Shown piece by piece: positions 8,648 through 16,862 of a DNA stretch of 64,000 nucleotides; position 1 is the stretch's first letter, and the number at the start of each line of letters is the position of its first letter. Position numbers and translations under genes: made by a program. The stretch covers positions 1 through 64,000 of the forward strand of contig UBTF01000011.1 in NCBI GenBank assembly GCA_900468285.1, given 5' to 3'. Below the pieces are notes generated by a model. It was not told the DNA's origin. It ran no database searches and saw only the letters and a list, made by a program, of their open reading frames with translations. This DNA is from Hyphomicrobiales bacterium (lineage in GTDB: Bacteria; Pseudomonadota; Alphaproteobacteria; Rhizobiales; Rhizobiaceae).

Positions 8648-9298
8648 ATGTCACAACTCACCATCATCATTGCAGACGACCATCCTCTGTTTCGCGGCGC
8701 CTTGCGGCAGGCGGTAAGTGGGCTTGAGGGCGAAAACACCATTGTCGAGGCGGGTGACTTCGACGCTGCGAAGGCCGCCGCCAAGCGTTACCCAGACACA
8801 GACCTGATGCTGCTTGACCTGGCCATGCCCGGCGTCAGCGGCTTTTCCGGGCTGATGTCGCTTCGGGCAGAATTTGCAAGTCTGCCCATCGTCATCGTTT
8901 CGGCAACCGACGACCCGGCGACCATGCGCCACGCCATAGAACTCGGTGCATCCGGTTTCATTTCCAAATCCGCAGGCATTGAGGACATGCGCGCCGGCAT
9001 TCGCGCCGTTCTGGAAGGCGACATATGGATGCCCGTTTGCGGCCAATCCGGACAGGAGCACGACCCTGAGCTGGCGGATCTCATCAGCCGGTTGAGGACG
9101 CTGACGCCGCAGCAGAGCCGCGTTCTTTCGATGCTGGGCGAAGGCTTGCTCAACAAGCAGATTGCCTATGAGCTTGGCGTTTCGGAAGCCACGATCAAGG
9201 CGCATGTCTCGGCCATATTGCTGAAACTGAAAGTGGACAGCCGCACGCAGGCGGTCATTCAGCTTTCCAAGATTACCATGTCGACGCTTGTGGCCTGA
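8648..9298 (+). CDS. NarL/FixJ-type response regulator
   Basis: 216 residues. The receiver domain spans about residues 1-120: acidic pocket ADDH at 9-12, phospho-acceptor Asp57 in LMLLDLAMPG, and conserved Lys107 in GFISKS. A LuxR-type helix-turn-helix follows (LTPQQSRVLSMLGEGLLNKQIAYELGVSEATIKAHVSAIL). GGGAGG lies just before the ATG. No histidine kinase gene is adjacent, so it is an orphan regulator in this window and its signal is unknown. Confidence 0.9.
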   Translation: MSQLTIIIADDHPLFRGALRQAVSGLEGENTIVEAGDFDAAKAAAKRYPDTDLMLLDLAMPGVSGFSGLMSLRAEFASLPIVIVSATDDPATMRHAIELGASGFISKSAGIEDMRAGIRAVLEGDIWMPVCGQSGQEHDPELADLISRLRTLTPQQSRVLSMLGEGLLNKQIAYELGVSEATIKAHVSAILLKLKVDSRTQAVIQLSKITMSTLVA

Positions 9299-9408
9299 TA
9301 CAAGGATTTTATTCCTTTTGCACTTTACTCTTGGTTCGGCTTTGGGTAAATTTCGGCAGTTGCTGAAGAGCCGCGTGACGCGACGCCGCTCCACCCGGGC
9401 CGTTAACC

Positions 9409-10077
9409 ATGCTGTCACACGACAATATCTGGAGCGCCATCGATACCCTTGCGGATCGTAACCAGCTGTCTCCTTCGGGCCTGGCGCGCAAGGCCGGGCT
9501 TGACCCGACCTCTTTCAACAAGTCCAAACGTCAGGGGCCGGACGGGCGCCAGCGCTGGCCATCCACGGAATCGATTTCCAAGGTGCTGGAAGCTACAGGC
9601 GCGACAATCGACCAGTTCTTTGGCTTTGCGCTAAGCCATGCCCACAGGAACAACACCATACCGGAGGGCAACTTCCCGCCGCAAATGGGGTCCATCCCGC
9701 TTCTGGGCTTTGCCCAGGCAGGGTCCGGTGGATTTTTCGATGATGGCGGCTTTCCCGCCGGCCAGGGTTGGGATGTTGTCGATTTTCCCGCCTCGCCTGC
9801 CAACAGGCCCGGTGTCTATGCACTCGAGGTTCAGGGCGACAGCATGATGCCGCTATATCGCGATGGCGATGTGCTGATCGTGGAGCCCGGCGCGCAGGTT
9901 CGGCGCGGAGACCGTGTGGTGGTGAAAAGTCGCGACGGTGAAGTCATGGCCAAGGTTCTGGCCCGCCAGACGGCAAAGACAATCGAGCTTTTTTCGCTTA
10001 ACCCCGAGCACCCCAACCGGAGCTTCGATCTCGCCGATGTCGAGTGGGTGGCCCGCATCATCTGGGCCAGCCAATAG
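9409..10077 (+). CDS. HTH-S24 repressor (LexA/CI-like self-cleaving architecture)
   Basis: 222 residues. An N-terminal helix-turn-helix (about residues 20-65, LSPSGLARKAGLDPTSFNKSK) is joined to a C-terminal S24 peptidase domain. The catalytic Ser145 lies in VQGDSMMPLYRDGD and the Lys182 in EVMAKVLARQ, and an Ala-Gly pair at 104-105 (FAQAGSGG) is a plausible cleavage site, so the proteolytic apparatus looks intact. No phage genes are nearby; the gene seems to be part of the rhizobial core. Target genes are unknown. Confidence 0.85.
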   Translation: MLSHDNIWSAIDTLADRNQLSPSGLARKAGLDPTSFNKSKRQGPDGRQRWPSTESISKVLEATGATIDQFFGFALSHAHRNNTIPEGNFPPQMGSIPLLGFAQAGSGGFFDDGGFPAGQGWDVVDFPASPANRPGVYALEVQGDSMMPLYRDGDVLIVEPGAQVRRGDRVVVKSRDGEVMAKVLARQTAKTIELFSLNPEHPNRSFDLADVEWVARIIWASQ

Positions 10078-10082
10078 TTCCG

Positions 10083-10109
10083 GAGCGTCCCGTGCCGGAT
10101 GGGACGCTC
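10083..10109. terminator. Hairpin between convergent genes
   Basis: GAGCGTCCC and GGGACGCTC form a perfect 9-bp stem around a 9-base loop, six bases after the S24 repressor stop and 18 bases before the end of the convergent solute-binding gene. There is no long T-run, so termination efficiency is uncertain. Confidence 0.6.
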
Positions 10110-10127
10110 TACGCCCGATAAAGCTGC

Positions 10128-11006
10128 TCAGAACAAGCCGTATGGAAAATAGCGGCGGTAGATTTCCTCCAGTCGCCCGTTGCGCGACAATGCGGCAAGC
10201 GCCTGATCGAACGCCGGAACGAGCTTGTTTTCGGGATCGACCGTCATGATCGAGAAGCCCTCACCGAGGAATCGATCCGACATATAGGGGCCGTCGAACA
10301 TGGCACAGCATCCTTCCGAAGCCGTGCCCGCGACCCAGAATGGAAGTCGCAGCCCATCGGCAAAGACGGCGTCGATCTTTCCCGTCTTCAAAGCCTCATA
10401 CATCGGTTCATAGCCATCGAAGCCGTTGACTGCGGCCTTGGGAAAAAAGGCCTTCAGCATCGTTTCGTGGCGGGAATTGGTGATGACGCCAACCTTGCGG
10501 CCGGAGAGCGCTGCAGCGGATTGCCCTTCCAGTTTCGCGGATTTGTTGACGGCAAAACGAGCGGGCAGAAGAATGTACGGCCTGGTGAAGCTGAAGCTTT
10601 TGCGCAAATCCGCACTGGAGGCGATGCCGGACATGACAGCCTCACCCTCGCCCATTTCCACCGCCGCTTCCAACTCGTCAAAGGGCAGCGCCTGCACCTG
10701 GCACTTGCTCTCGATCTTCAGCTGCGCGCAGATTTCCCGCGCCAGATCCACATGAAAGCCAACCAGGCGGCCGTCCTGATCGGTGAAATTGAAAGGCGGA
10801 AAATCCACCGACATCAGGAAGCGAACACGCGGAACCTTGGACAGGTCCGCGCCCGGAAGCCGCTCCTGCGCGTCAAACAGAACAGGCAGCCGACCGGCAT
10901 CAGGCAGGTTTTCGGCGGCCAGCCCGTGAGACGGCGCAACAACGGTCGAGTAGATGAAAATACCCGTTAATTTTAGTAGTGCAGCCCAAGAGCGCATAGA
11001 TAACAT
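10128..11006 (-). CDS. Periplasmic amino-acid-type solute-binding protein (SBP_bac_3 family), orphan
   Basis: 292 residues with a signal peptide (KLTGIFIYSTVVAPSHGLAA). The mature protein has the family-3 signature region RFLMSVDFPPFNFTDQDGRLVGFHVDLAREICAQL and the later DAVFADGLRLPFWVAG segment, typical of polar amino-acid receptors. No permease or ATPase gene is next to it, so it may serve a distant transporter or a signalling role. It is divergent from the glycosyltransferase gene starting near 11056, with about 50 bases between the starts. Confidence 0.83.
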   Translation of the reverse strand: MLSMRSWAALLKLTGIFIYSTVVAPSHGLAAENLPDAGRLPVLFDAQERLPGADLSKVPRVRFLMSVDFPPFNFTDQDGRLVGFHVDLAREICAQLKIESKCQVQALPFDELEAAVEMGEGEAVMSGIASSADLRKSFSFTRPYILLPARFAVNKSAKLEGQSAAALSGRKVGVITNSRHETMLKAFFPKAAVNGFDGYEPMYEALKTGKIDAVFADGLRLPFWVAGTASEGCCAMFDGPYMSDRFLGEGFSIMTVDPENKLVPAFDQALAALSRNGRLEEIYRRYFPYGLF

Positions 11007-11055
11007 CCGTTACGGGGATATAGGGTGCCGCTGCAGGCAGCGGCCGGGAACGCGT

Positions 11056-12888
11056 ATGTCGCAATTCGACGAATATACACAAATATCGCGCAATGCGATG
11101 CTTGTGAAAAGTGAAATTATTGGTTTCAAGCCACTCGACAGTCGCTCCCTGTCGTATGCCGATGTGCCGGAAAGCGACGATGCAGCTTTCCTGAAAACGC
11201 TTGGTCTTGGCAAACCCTATATCGAGATGTTTTCGAGACGAGCGTCTCTCCATGGCTCGACATTCGAGGCGGAGCTTCTCTCAAGCGGCCTTGTCACTGA
11301 AGATGCCTATTTCGGCGCCTTTGCACGGTTCCTGCGGCTGCCCTTCGTGGCCGAGCTGGACCATGCCGTTATCGTCGACACCCCGTCTCTGGATATTCAA
11401 CTTCGGGATACGCGCATGGTGCGGCTGTCGCCTCGGGATGCCATGCCCCATATGGCCATCGTGCCGGATCTGCAAAGCATCGCAAGATTGAAGCGGGCGC
11501 TTCAAGCCACTCCCAATCTGGCTGACGACCTTGTTGTCACCACTCCCTCTGCGCTCCGGCAGGCGGTCTGGAAGGCTGGGGAAGGACGCCGAACGCGCCA
11601 GACGATCCATGCTCTCTTCGACAAGACCCCTCTATATTCGGCGCGGATTACCCTGCACGGCAAACAGGGATTTCTGCTGGGTGTGGGGGCGACCTGTTTT
11701 CTGGGCTCACTCATTGCGGCACCCACGCTTACCTTCCAGTTGCTGCACATCGTCACCGCCGTGCTTTACATGAGTGCCCTCCTTTTCAAGCTGGCACCGC
11801 TGCGCGCAAAGCCCGATCGCCGGACCCTGGCGCTGGTCGAAAAGCACGACGATGAAGCTTTGCCGGTCTACAGCGTATTGGTCGCACTCTACCGCGAAGA
11901 AACCGTCGTTGAGCAGCTTGTCACCGCACTGAACAGGCTGGACTGGCCCAAGTCGCAGCTGGACGTCAAGCTTGTCTGTGAAGCAGATGACCTTGGTACC
12001 CTGTCCGCCATCGAGCGGCTCGATCTCGGTCCACAATTCGAAATCATCCGGGTGCCGCCATCCCTGCCCCGGACAAAACCCAAGGCACTGACCTATGCGC
12101 TTGCAGGCGCGCGCGGCGAATTCACCGCCATCTACGATGCCGAGGATCGCCCGCATCCCAAGCAATTGCGCGAAGCCCATGCCCGGTTTCGGCAAGGCTG
12201 TGACAATCTGGCAAGCTTGCAGGCTCCACTCATTATCAGCAACGCCAACACATCGTGGATGACCGCGTCCTTTTCCCTGGAATATTCAGCCCTTTTTCGG
12301 CGTCTTTTGCCCATGCTGGCAAAAATGAGCATGCCAATGCCTCTGGGTGGGACCTCCAATCATTTTCGAACATCGGTCCTGCGCAATGTGGGGGCCTGGG
12401 ACCCCTTCAACGTCACCGAAGACGCAGATCTCGGTTTGCGGCTCTATCGCCTCGGCCACCAGTCGGATGTCATAAGTTACCCCACGCTCGAGGATGCTCC
12501 AACAGAGTTTTCCGTCTGGCTGAACCAGCGAACGCGATGGTTCAAGGGCTGGCTGCAGACGTGGCTGGTCATGATGCGATCTCCCCTGCGAGTAGCCAAC
12601 GAAATGGGCTGGAAAGCCTACGCCGTCTTCCAGCTTCTCATCGGTGGAATGCTCCTGTCGTCGCTCACGCATCCATTATTCATCGTGACGGTGGCACTGA
12701 CGGCGAAGATAGTCCTGACGGAGGGACCGGACGCCTTGTCGACGATCCAGTTCTGGCTATTTACGATCGATCTTCTCAACATTCTTGGAAGCTACGCCGT
12801 CTTCCTGCTTATGGGCAGTCGGGCCATGATTGACCATGAGAAAGCATGGTGGGAAGCAAATGGTTGGCGACCCCGGCATACTGGCTGA
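11056..12888 (+). CDS. Membrane glycosyltransferase family 2, reading frame broken near its 3' end
   Basis: The ORF from MSQFDEYTQI encodes about 610 residues. An N-terminal MshEN/GspE-N-like region (FLKTLGLGKPYIEMF to AFARFLRLPFV) precedes two hydrophobic spans, then a GT2 domain with DAEDRP (DxD-type), EDADLGLRLYR and QRTRWFKGWLQTW (QxxRW), then further membrane helices. These processive-type transferases make surface polysaccharides. The frame stops at 12888 after EANGWRPRHTG, but an expected family-like C-terminus continues in another frame to 12986 (see next entry). A longer start at 10954 lies inside the divergent gene and is rejected. Confidence 0.82.
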   Translation: MSQFDEYTQISRNAMLVKSEIIGFKPLDSRSLSYADVPESDDAAFLKTLGLGKPYIEMFSRRASLHGSTFEAELLSSGLVTEDAYFGAFARFLRLPFVAELDHAVIVDTPSLDIQLRDTRMVRLSPRDAMPHMAIVPDLQSIARLKRALQATPNLADDLVVTTPSALRQAVWKAGEGRRTRQTIHALFDKTPLYSARITLHGKQGFLLGVGATCFLGSLIAAPTLTFQLLHIVTAVLYMSALLFKLAPLRAKPDRRTLALVEKHDDEALPVYSVLVALYREETVVEQLVTALNRLDWPKSQLDVKLVCEADDLGTLSAIERLDLGPQFEIIRVPPSLPRTKPKALTYALAGARGEFTAIYDAEDRPHPKQLREAHARFRQGCDNLASLQAPLIISNANTSWMTASFSLEYSALFRRLLPMLAKMSMPMPLGGTSNHFRTSVLRNVGAWDPFNVTEDADLGLRLYRLGHQSDVISYPTLEDAPTEFSVWLNQRTRWFKGWLQTWLVMMRSPLRVANEMGWKAYAVFQLLIGGMLLSSLTHPLFIVTVALTAKIVLTEGPDALSTIQFWLFTIDLLNILGSYAVFLLMGSRAMIDHEKAWWEANGWRPRHTG

Positions 12889-12986
12889 TGATCTCGCTTG
12901 CGGCCTGGCGAGCGATCTATGAGTTGCGCTACAAGCCCTTCGTCTGGAACAAGACGCCGCACAGCCCCGTCAAAAAGAATAAATGA
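12846..12986 (+). pseudogene. Out-of-frame C-terminus of the glycosyltransferase
   Basis: In the frame ending with TGA at 12984-12986 the translation reads MVGSKW, then LATPAYWLMISLAAWRA, then IYELRYKPFVWNKTPHSP, a strongly plausible end for this glycosyltransferase family. Restoring one A in the short A-run at 12841-12843 would join the two frames as E-K-S-M-V-G-S-K-W. This is either a real one-base deletion or a sequencing error. Confidence 0.7.
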
Positions 12987-13060
12987 AGTATGTTCTAGAT
13001 CAATAAAAGTATATTTCTAATTTGGTAGATATCTTCTAGAAGTCGTAGCGCAGAGCAAGA

Positions 13061-13384
13061 TCAGTAAGGTGACTTGCAGGCAGTACGAGCGCCCTTGCCA
13101 TTATCGATGGTGTCATCGGTTGCGTGATAAGAAGTGTAGTTTTGCGCGCACCAGCGAACGTGCTGAATCTCATTAGGAGAAAGCGCAAAACCCTGGGAAT
13201 TCGCGGCCTCACCAACGCCGCCAGTAAAGGCAACAGGCGGATGGCTGTAAGTGGGGGCGGGAGCGGGCGCCTGCTCCTCATAGGCCGGAGAAATGACGCT
13301 CAATGCATGGGCAGGCAGAAAAGTAACGCCACAAAACCCAGCACTCATGGCAGCCACTGACACCAGTTTTACCATCTTAAACAT
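13061..13384 (-). CDS. BA14K-like secreted small protein
   Basis: 107 residues. A signal peptide (MVKLVSVAAMSAGFCGVTFLPAHA) is followed by a proline- and alanine-rich linker (EEQAPAPAPTYSHPP) and a C-terminal module HVRWCAQNYTSYHATDDT ending ACKSPY. The paired cysteines and the W-C-x(n)-Y-S/T-Y pattern are those of the BA14K family, first described as a Brucella immunoreactive and lectin-like protein and common in Rhizobiales. Molecular function here is unknown. Confidence 0.75.
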   Translation of the reverse strand: MFKMVKLVSVAAMSAGFCGVTFLPAHALSVISPAYEEQAPAPAPTYSHPPVAFTGGVGEAANSQGFALSPNEIQHVRWCAQNYTSYHATDDTIDNGKGARTACKSPY

Positions 13385-13468
13385 CGGTACTTCCTTTTGT
13401 TATTCGGAAAACCAACGTTACTCGACGGAGTTTTGTTCCAAGATCGCAAATATAGGGGAAAGAACGCC

Positions 13469-13542
13469 TGGAGCGGGTGAAGGGAATCGAACCCTCGTAT
13501 TCAGCTTGGGAAGCTGCTGCTCTACCATTGAGCTACACCCGC
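13469..13542 (-). tRNA. tRNA-Gly (anticodon TCC)
   Basis: The minus strand folds as a cloverleaf: acceptor GCGGGTG pairs with CACCCGC, the D-arm is GCTCAATGGTAGAGC, the anticodon loop is TTCCCAA (TCC, reads GGA/GGG), the T-arm is GAGGGTTCGATTCCCTT, then discriminator T and an encoded CCA. Confidence 0.95.
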
Positions 13543-13596
13543 ATGGCGTTGAAAATCTGACAGTTGTGGTGGGCTGTCAAGTTTGTTGTGGGTCTA

Positions 13597-14691
13597 TCAG
13601 GCGCGGAAGTGCTTGGAAAGTTTGAGGCCCTGGGCTTGATAGTTGGAGCCGAGGCCGGTGCCGTAGAGGCCTTGCGGTTTGGTCAGCATGTGTTCGTAGA
13701 CCAGGCGACCGACGATCTGGCCGTGTTCGAGAATGAAGGGGACTTCGTGGCTTCGGACTTCGAGAACAGCGCGGCTGCCGGTTCCGCCGGCGCTGGCGTG
13801 GCCGAAGCCGGGATCGAAGAAGCCGGCGTAATGTACGCGGAACTCGCCTACCAGCGGGTCGTAGGGCGTCATTTCGGCTGCATAGAGCGGTGGCACATGC
13901 ACCGCCTCGCGGGAAACGAGAATGTAGAATTCATCCGGATCGAGGATAAGTTCGGCGCGGCCCCGCGCATGGATTGGCTCCCAGAAATCCAGCACATCAT
14001 GCGCCGCTTTCTGATCGACATCCACCACGGCGGTGTGATGCTTGCCGCGATAACCGATCAGGCCCTGTTCGCCGAAGCCCTGCAGATCGATCGACAGTGC
14101 AATGCCGCCGCCCGACACATTGGGGGTTTCGCTTGCCACCAGCGTTTCGTTTTCATGCAGATTGAGCAACTCAGCTTCATTGAGAACGGAGTGGCCGATG
14201 CGGAAGCGGATCTGCGACAGGCGCGAGCCCTGACGAACGACGATAGGGAAGGTGCGCGGGCTGATTTCGAGATAGAGCGGACCGTGATATCCCGCCGGGA
14301 TCTTGTCAAATTCCTGCGCATAATCGGTGATGACGCGGGTAAAGATGTCGAGGCGGCCTGTCGAGCTTTTCGGGTTGGCGGAAGCAGACATGCCTGCCGG
14401 AAGCGCCAGCGCCTCCATCAGGGGCACGATATAGACGCAGCCTGTTTCCAGCACCGCGCCTTCGCTGAGATCGATCTCGTGAAGGCTGAGGCGGGTCAGC
14501 TTTTCGATGACCTGGGTGGATGGGCCGGGCATGAAGCTGGCCCGGACACGGTAAGCCTTGGCACCCAGGCGCAGGTCCAGGCTGGCAGGCTGGACCTGAT
14601 CTCGATCCAGCGCCTTCTGGCTGGTCAACTGACCGGCCTGGAACAGCTCGCGGATCGCTCCATCTGCCAAAATGCCTGTTGTTCTCGTCAT
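13597..14691 (-). CDS. dcd: 2'-deoxycytidine 5'-triphosphate deaminase (long form)
   Basis: 364 residues. Dcd deaminates dCTP to dUTP for thymidylate synthesis. This is the long double-domain version found in alphaproteobacteria, roughly twice the length of the E. coli enzyme. Recognisable segments are DQVQPASLDLRLGAKAYRV near the N-terminus, PAGMSASANPKSSTGRLD, and a second copy-like RFRIGHSVL/SGGGIALSIDLQGFG region. It is divergent from metZ, and the 196 bases between them contain the metZ promoter and riboswitch. Confidence 0.9.
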   Translation of the reverse strand: MTRTTGILADGAIRELFQAGQLTSQKALDRDQVQPASLDLRLGAKAYRVRASFMPGPSTQVIEKLTRLSLHEIDLSEGAVLETGCVYIVPLMEALALPAGMSASANPKSSTGRLDIFTRVITDYAQEFDKIPAGYHGPLYLEISPRTFPIVVRQGSRLSQIRFRIGHSVLNEAELLNLHENETLVASETPNVSGGGIALSIDLQGFGEQGLIGYRGKHHTAVVDVDQKAAHDVLDFWEPIHARGRAELILDPDEFYILVSREAVHVPPLYAAEMTPYDPLVGEFRVHYAGFFDPGFGHASAGGTGSRAVLEVRSHEVPFILEHGQIVGRLVYEHMLTKPQGLYGTGLGSNYQAQGLKLSKHFRA

Positions 14692-14735
14692 CGCTCACCA
14701 CCTTTTTCATGGGCGACAAAACCAAAAGCAAGGCA

Positions 14736-14764
14736 TTGACGCAAGTCGTTAACGGAGTTATGGC
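14736..14764 (+). promoter_or_regulatory. Probable metZ promoter
   Basis: TTGACG, 17-base spacer, TATGGC. The predicted start of transcription, about 14771, falls just before the riboswitch aptamer, which supports the call. Confidence 0.55.
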
Positions 14765-14772
14765 AATCTTAT

Positions 14773-14826
14773 CCCGTGGTGATTTGGCCGGTCGGCTTGC
14801 AGCCACGTTAAATAAGTGGCTAAAAA
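14773..14826 (+). ncRNA. SAM-II riboswitch aptamer in the metZ leader
   Basis: The leader contains the conserved SAM-II elements in order: CGTGGTGATTTGGCCGG, GGCTTGCAGCCACGTTAAA and AAGTGGCTAAAAA. CGTGG and CCACG form P1, and the purine-rich 3' strand can form the pseudoknot typical of this class. SAM-II is known from alphaproteobacterial methionine genes, where SAM binding lowers expression. Position immediately upstream of a sulfhydrylase gene fits. Recognised by eye; a covariance-model search was not possible. Confidence 0.85.
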
Positions 14827-14871
14827 GACCGGGTGCTTGTAACCGGTCTGCTTTTGCGGCCGGTTTTTTTG
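14826..14871 (+). terminator. Mutually exclusive hairpins and U-run after the SAM-II aptamer
   Basis: AGACCGG (14826) can pair with CCGGTCT (14843-14849). Alternatively AACCGG (14841-14846) pairs with CCGGTT (14860-14865), directly followed by a run of T. The second form is an intrinsic-terminator shape, so the two may act as antiterminator and terminator. Confidence 0.6.
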
Positions 14872-14887
14872 TTTGTAAGGTGATGAC

Positions 14888-16072
14888 ATGAGCAAGAAAT
14901 GGCGCCCGGCAACCCAATTGGTCCATGGCGGCACACTGCGTTCTGCCTATGGCGAGACATCCGAGGCGATCTATCTCACACAGGGCTTCGTCTATGACAG
15001 CTCTGAAGCCGCAGAAGCCCGTTTCAAGGGCGAGACGGATGGCTTTATCTATGCCCGTTACGCAAGCCCGACCAATGACATGTTCGAAAAGCGCATGTGT
15101 ATGCTGGAAGGCGCCGAAGATGCCCGCGCCACAGCCTCCGGCATGGCAGCCGTCAGCGCCGCCATTCTGTGCCAGCTGAAGGCGGGCGATCACATCGTTG
15201 CCGCGCGCGCGCTGTTTGGCTCCTGCCGCTGGGTGGTGGAAACGCTTGCGCCCAAATATGGCATTGGCTGCACGCTGGTAGACGGTCGCGATCTTGCCAA
15301 CTGGGAAAAGGCGATCCAGCCCAACACCAAGCTTTTCTTCCTGGAAAGCCCTACCAATCCTACGCTGGAAGTGGTCGATATCGGAGGCGTTGCCAAGCTT
15401 GCCAATCAGATCGGCGCGAAGCTGGTTGTCGACAACGTGTTTGCGACCCCGCTTTTCCAGAAGCCGCTGGAACTGGGCGCGCATATCGTCGTCTATTCCG
15501 CGACCAAGCATATCGATGGTCAGGGACGCTGCCTTGGCGGCGTGGTTCTGTCCGACAAGAAGTGGATCGAGGAAGAGCTTCAGGACTACTTCCGCCATAC
15601 CGGCCCGGCTCTTTCGCCCTTCAACGCCTGGACACTGTTGAAAGGCATGGAAACCCTGCCGCTTCGCGTGCGCCAGCAGACCGCCAATGCCGGCAAGATC
15701 GCCGATTTTCTGGCAGAGCAGAACAAGGTGGCCAAGGTCATCTATCCCGGCCGGGCCGATCACCCGCAGGCCGACATCATTGCCCGACAGATGACGGGTG
15801 GATCGACCCTCGTCTGCTTTGAGCTGAAGGGTGGCAAGGAAGCGGCATTCAAGCTGCAGAACGCTCTGGAGGTCGTCAAGATTTCCAACAATCTCGGCGA
15901 TGCCAAGAGCCTCATCACCCATCCGGGCACGACGACGCACAAGAACCTGACGGATGAAGCCCGCGCCGAACTGGGCATTTCCGGCGGCACATTGCGCCTT
16001 TCCTGCGGTATCGAAGACACAGACGATCTGCTGGAGGATTTCGCAGCAGCACTCGCCAAGGTCTCGGCCTGA
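14888..16072 (+). CDS. metZ: O-succinylhomoserine sulfhydrylase
   Basis: 394 residues of the Cys/Met-metabolism PLP family. MetZ converts O-succinylhomoserine plus sulfide to homocysteine. Visible family features are YARYASPTNDMFEKRMCMLEGAE, ATASGMAAVSAAILC, the PLP-lysine motif YSATKHIDGQGR (Lys207) and TLRLSCGIEDTDDLLEDF at the C-terminus. The AAGGTGATGAC stretch before the ATG is the likely ribosome-binding site. Expression should be repressed by SAM through the leader riboswitch. Confidence 0.93.
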   Translation: MSKKWRPATQLVHGGTLRSAYGETSEAIYLTQGFVYDSSEAAEARFKGETDGFIYARYASPTNDMFEKRMCMLEGAEDARATASGMAAVSAAILCQLKAGDHIVAARALFGSCRWVVETLAPKYGIGCTLVDGRDLANWEKAIQPNTKLFFLESPTNPTLEVVDIGGVAKLANQIGAKLVVDNVFATPLFQKPLELGAHIVVYSATKHIDGQGRCLGGVVLSDKKWIEEELQDYFRHTGPALSPFNAWTLLKGMETLPLRVRQQTANAGKIADFLAEQNKVAKVIYPGRADHPQADIIARQMTGGSTLVCFELKGGKEAAFKLQNALEVVKISNNLGDAKSLITHPGTTTHKNLTDEARAELGISGGTLRLSCGIEDTDDLLEDFAAALAKVSA

Positions 16073-16359
16073 TCGACATCCACGGTCCGGCCTCGTGCCG
16101 GGCCGCCTACCCGCCCCTGAACGCGCGACCGCAATCGCCGCCTCGAAAAATTTCCATAGGCCCTGCAATAAGCATTATGGAAAGCAGGGCACGGATGTTA
16201 TGGCACTGTCATCATCCAGGCGCGTGACACCCTCCTCTGGCCGCAGCCAAAATTTACCATCGCCGGTAAAGTAAATACAATATGAAATCCGGGTTTCTTG
16301 ACCTAAGCCCATGCCTGTAGTGTAGAATAATAAAACAACAACGACGTAGGGCCCTGTGA

Positions 16360-16752
16360 ATGTATCGTGCACTGACAAGAGATATCGAGGTCACGGTAGA
16401 CCCCTATTATCTTGAAGAGCAGTCCGACCCGGATGACAATCGCTACGTCTGGGGCTACACGGTCGTGATTTCAAACAATTCGGACAGGGCTGTTACGCTC
16501 GTTAATCGCTACTGGCATATCACCGATGAAAACGGCCAGGTCGACGAAGTCTCCGGCCCCGGCGTGGTGGGTGAACAGCCCTATCTGGAGCCGGGCGACA
16601 CCTATGAATATTCCTCCGGCTGCCCGCTCGATACGCCATCCGGGCTGATGTTCGGACATTATGAGATGAAGGCCGACAATGGCGAAGTCTTCAGCGTTGC
16701 CATTCCCGCATTCTCGCTGGATAGTCCTGGTTTGACACGCATTTTGAATTGA
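16360..16752 (+). CDS. apaG: ApaG protein
   Basis: 130 residues, the usual length for ApaG, a small beta-sandwich fold similar to fibronectin type III. Recognised by [30 protein letters not shown], the long [13 protein letters not shown] motif, [24 protein letters not shown], and the C-terminal [22 protein letters not shown]. ApaG affects cobalt and magnesium phenotypes in enterobacteria, but its mechanism is unresolved. It is about 290 bases downstream of metZ and probably has its own promoter; nothing else is clear in that gap. Confidence 0.93.
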   Translation: MYRALTRDIEVTVDPYYLEEQSDPDDNRYVWGYTVVISNNSDRAVTLVNRYWHITDENGQVDEVSGPGVVGEQPYLEPGDTYEYSSGCPLDTPSGLMFGHYEMKADNGEVFSVAIPAFSLDSPGLTRILN

Positions 16753-16862
16753 TAACCGGGTTCTGAAACCTCCGGTTATGTATTCTGCGCGTTTCGTTAT
16801 TTGTCCCGCTGGACCCGATACGGCACCTTGATCGCGTCACAACCTTTCTGGGAGGAAAATGG

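Noticed and set aside
10954..11055. Upstream extension of the glycosyltransferase
   Set aside because: It would start inside the divergent binding-protein gene and has no ribosome-binding site.
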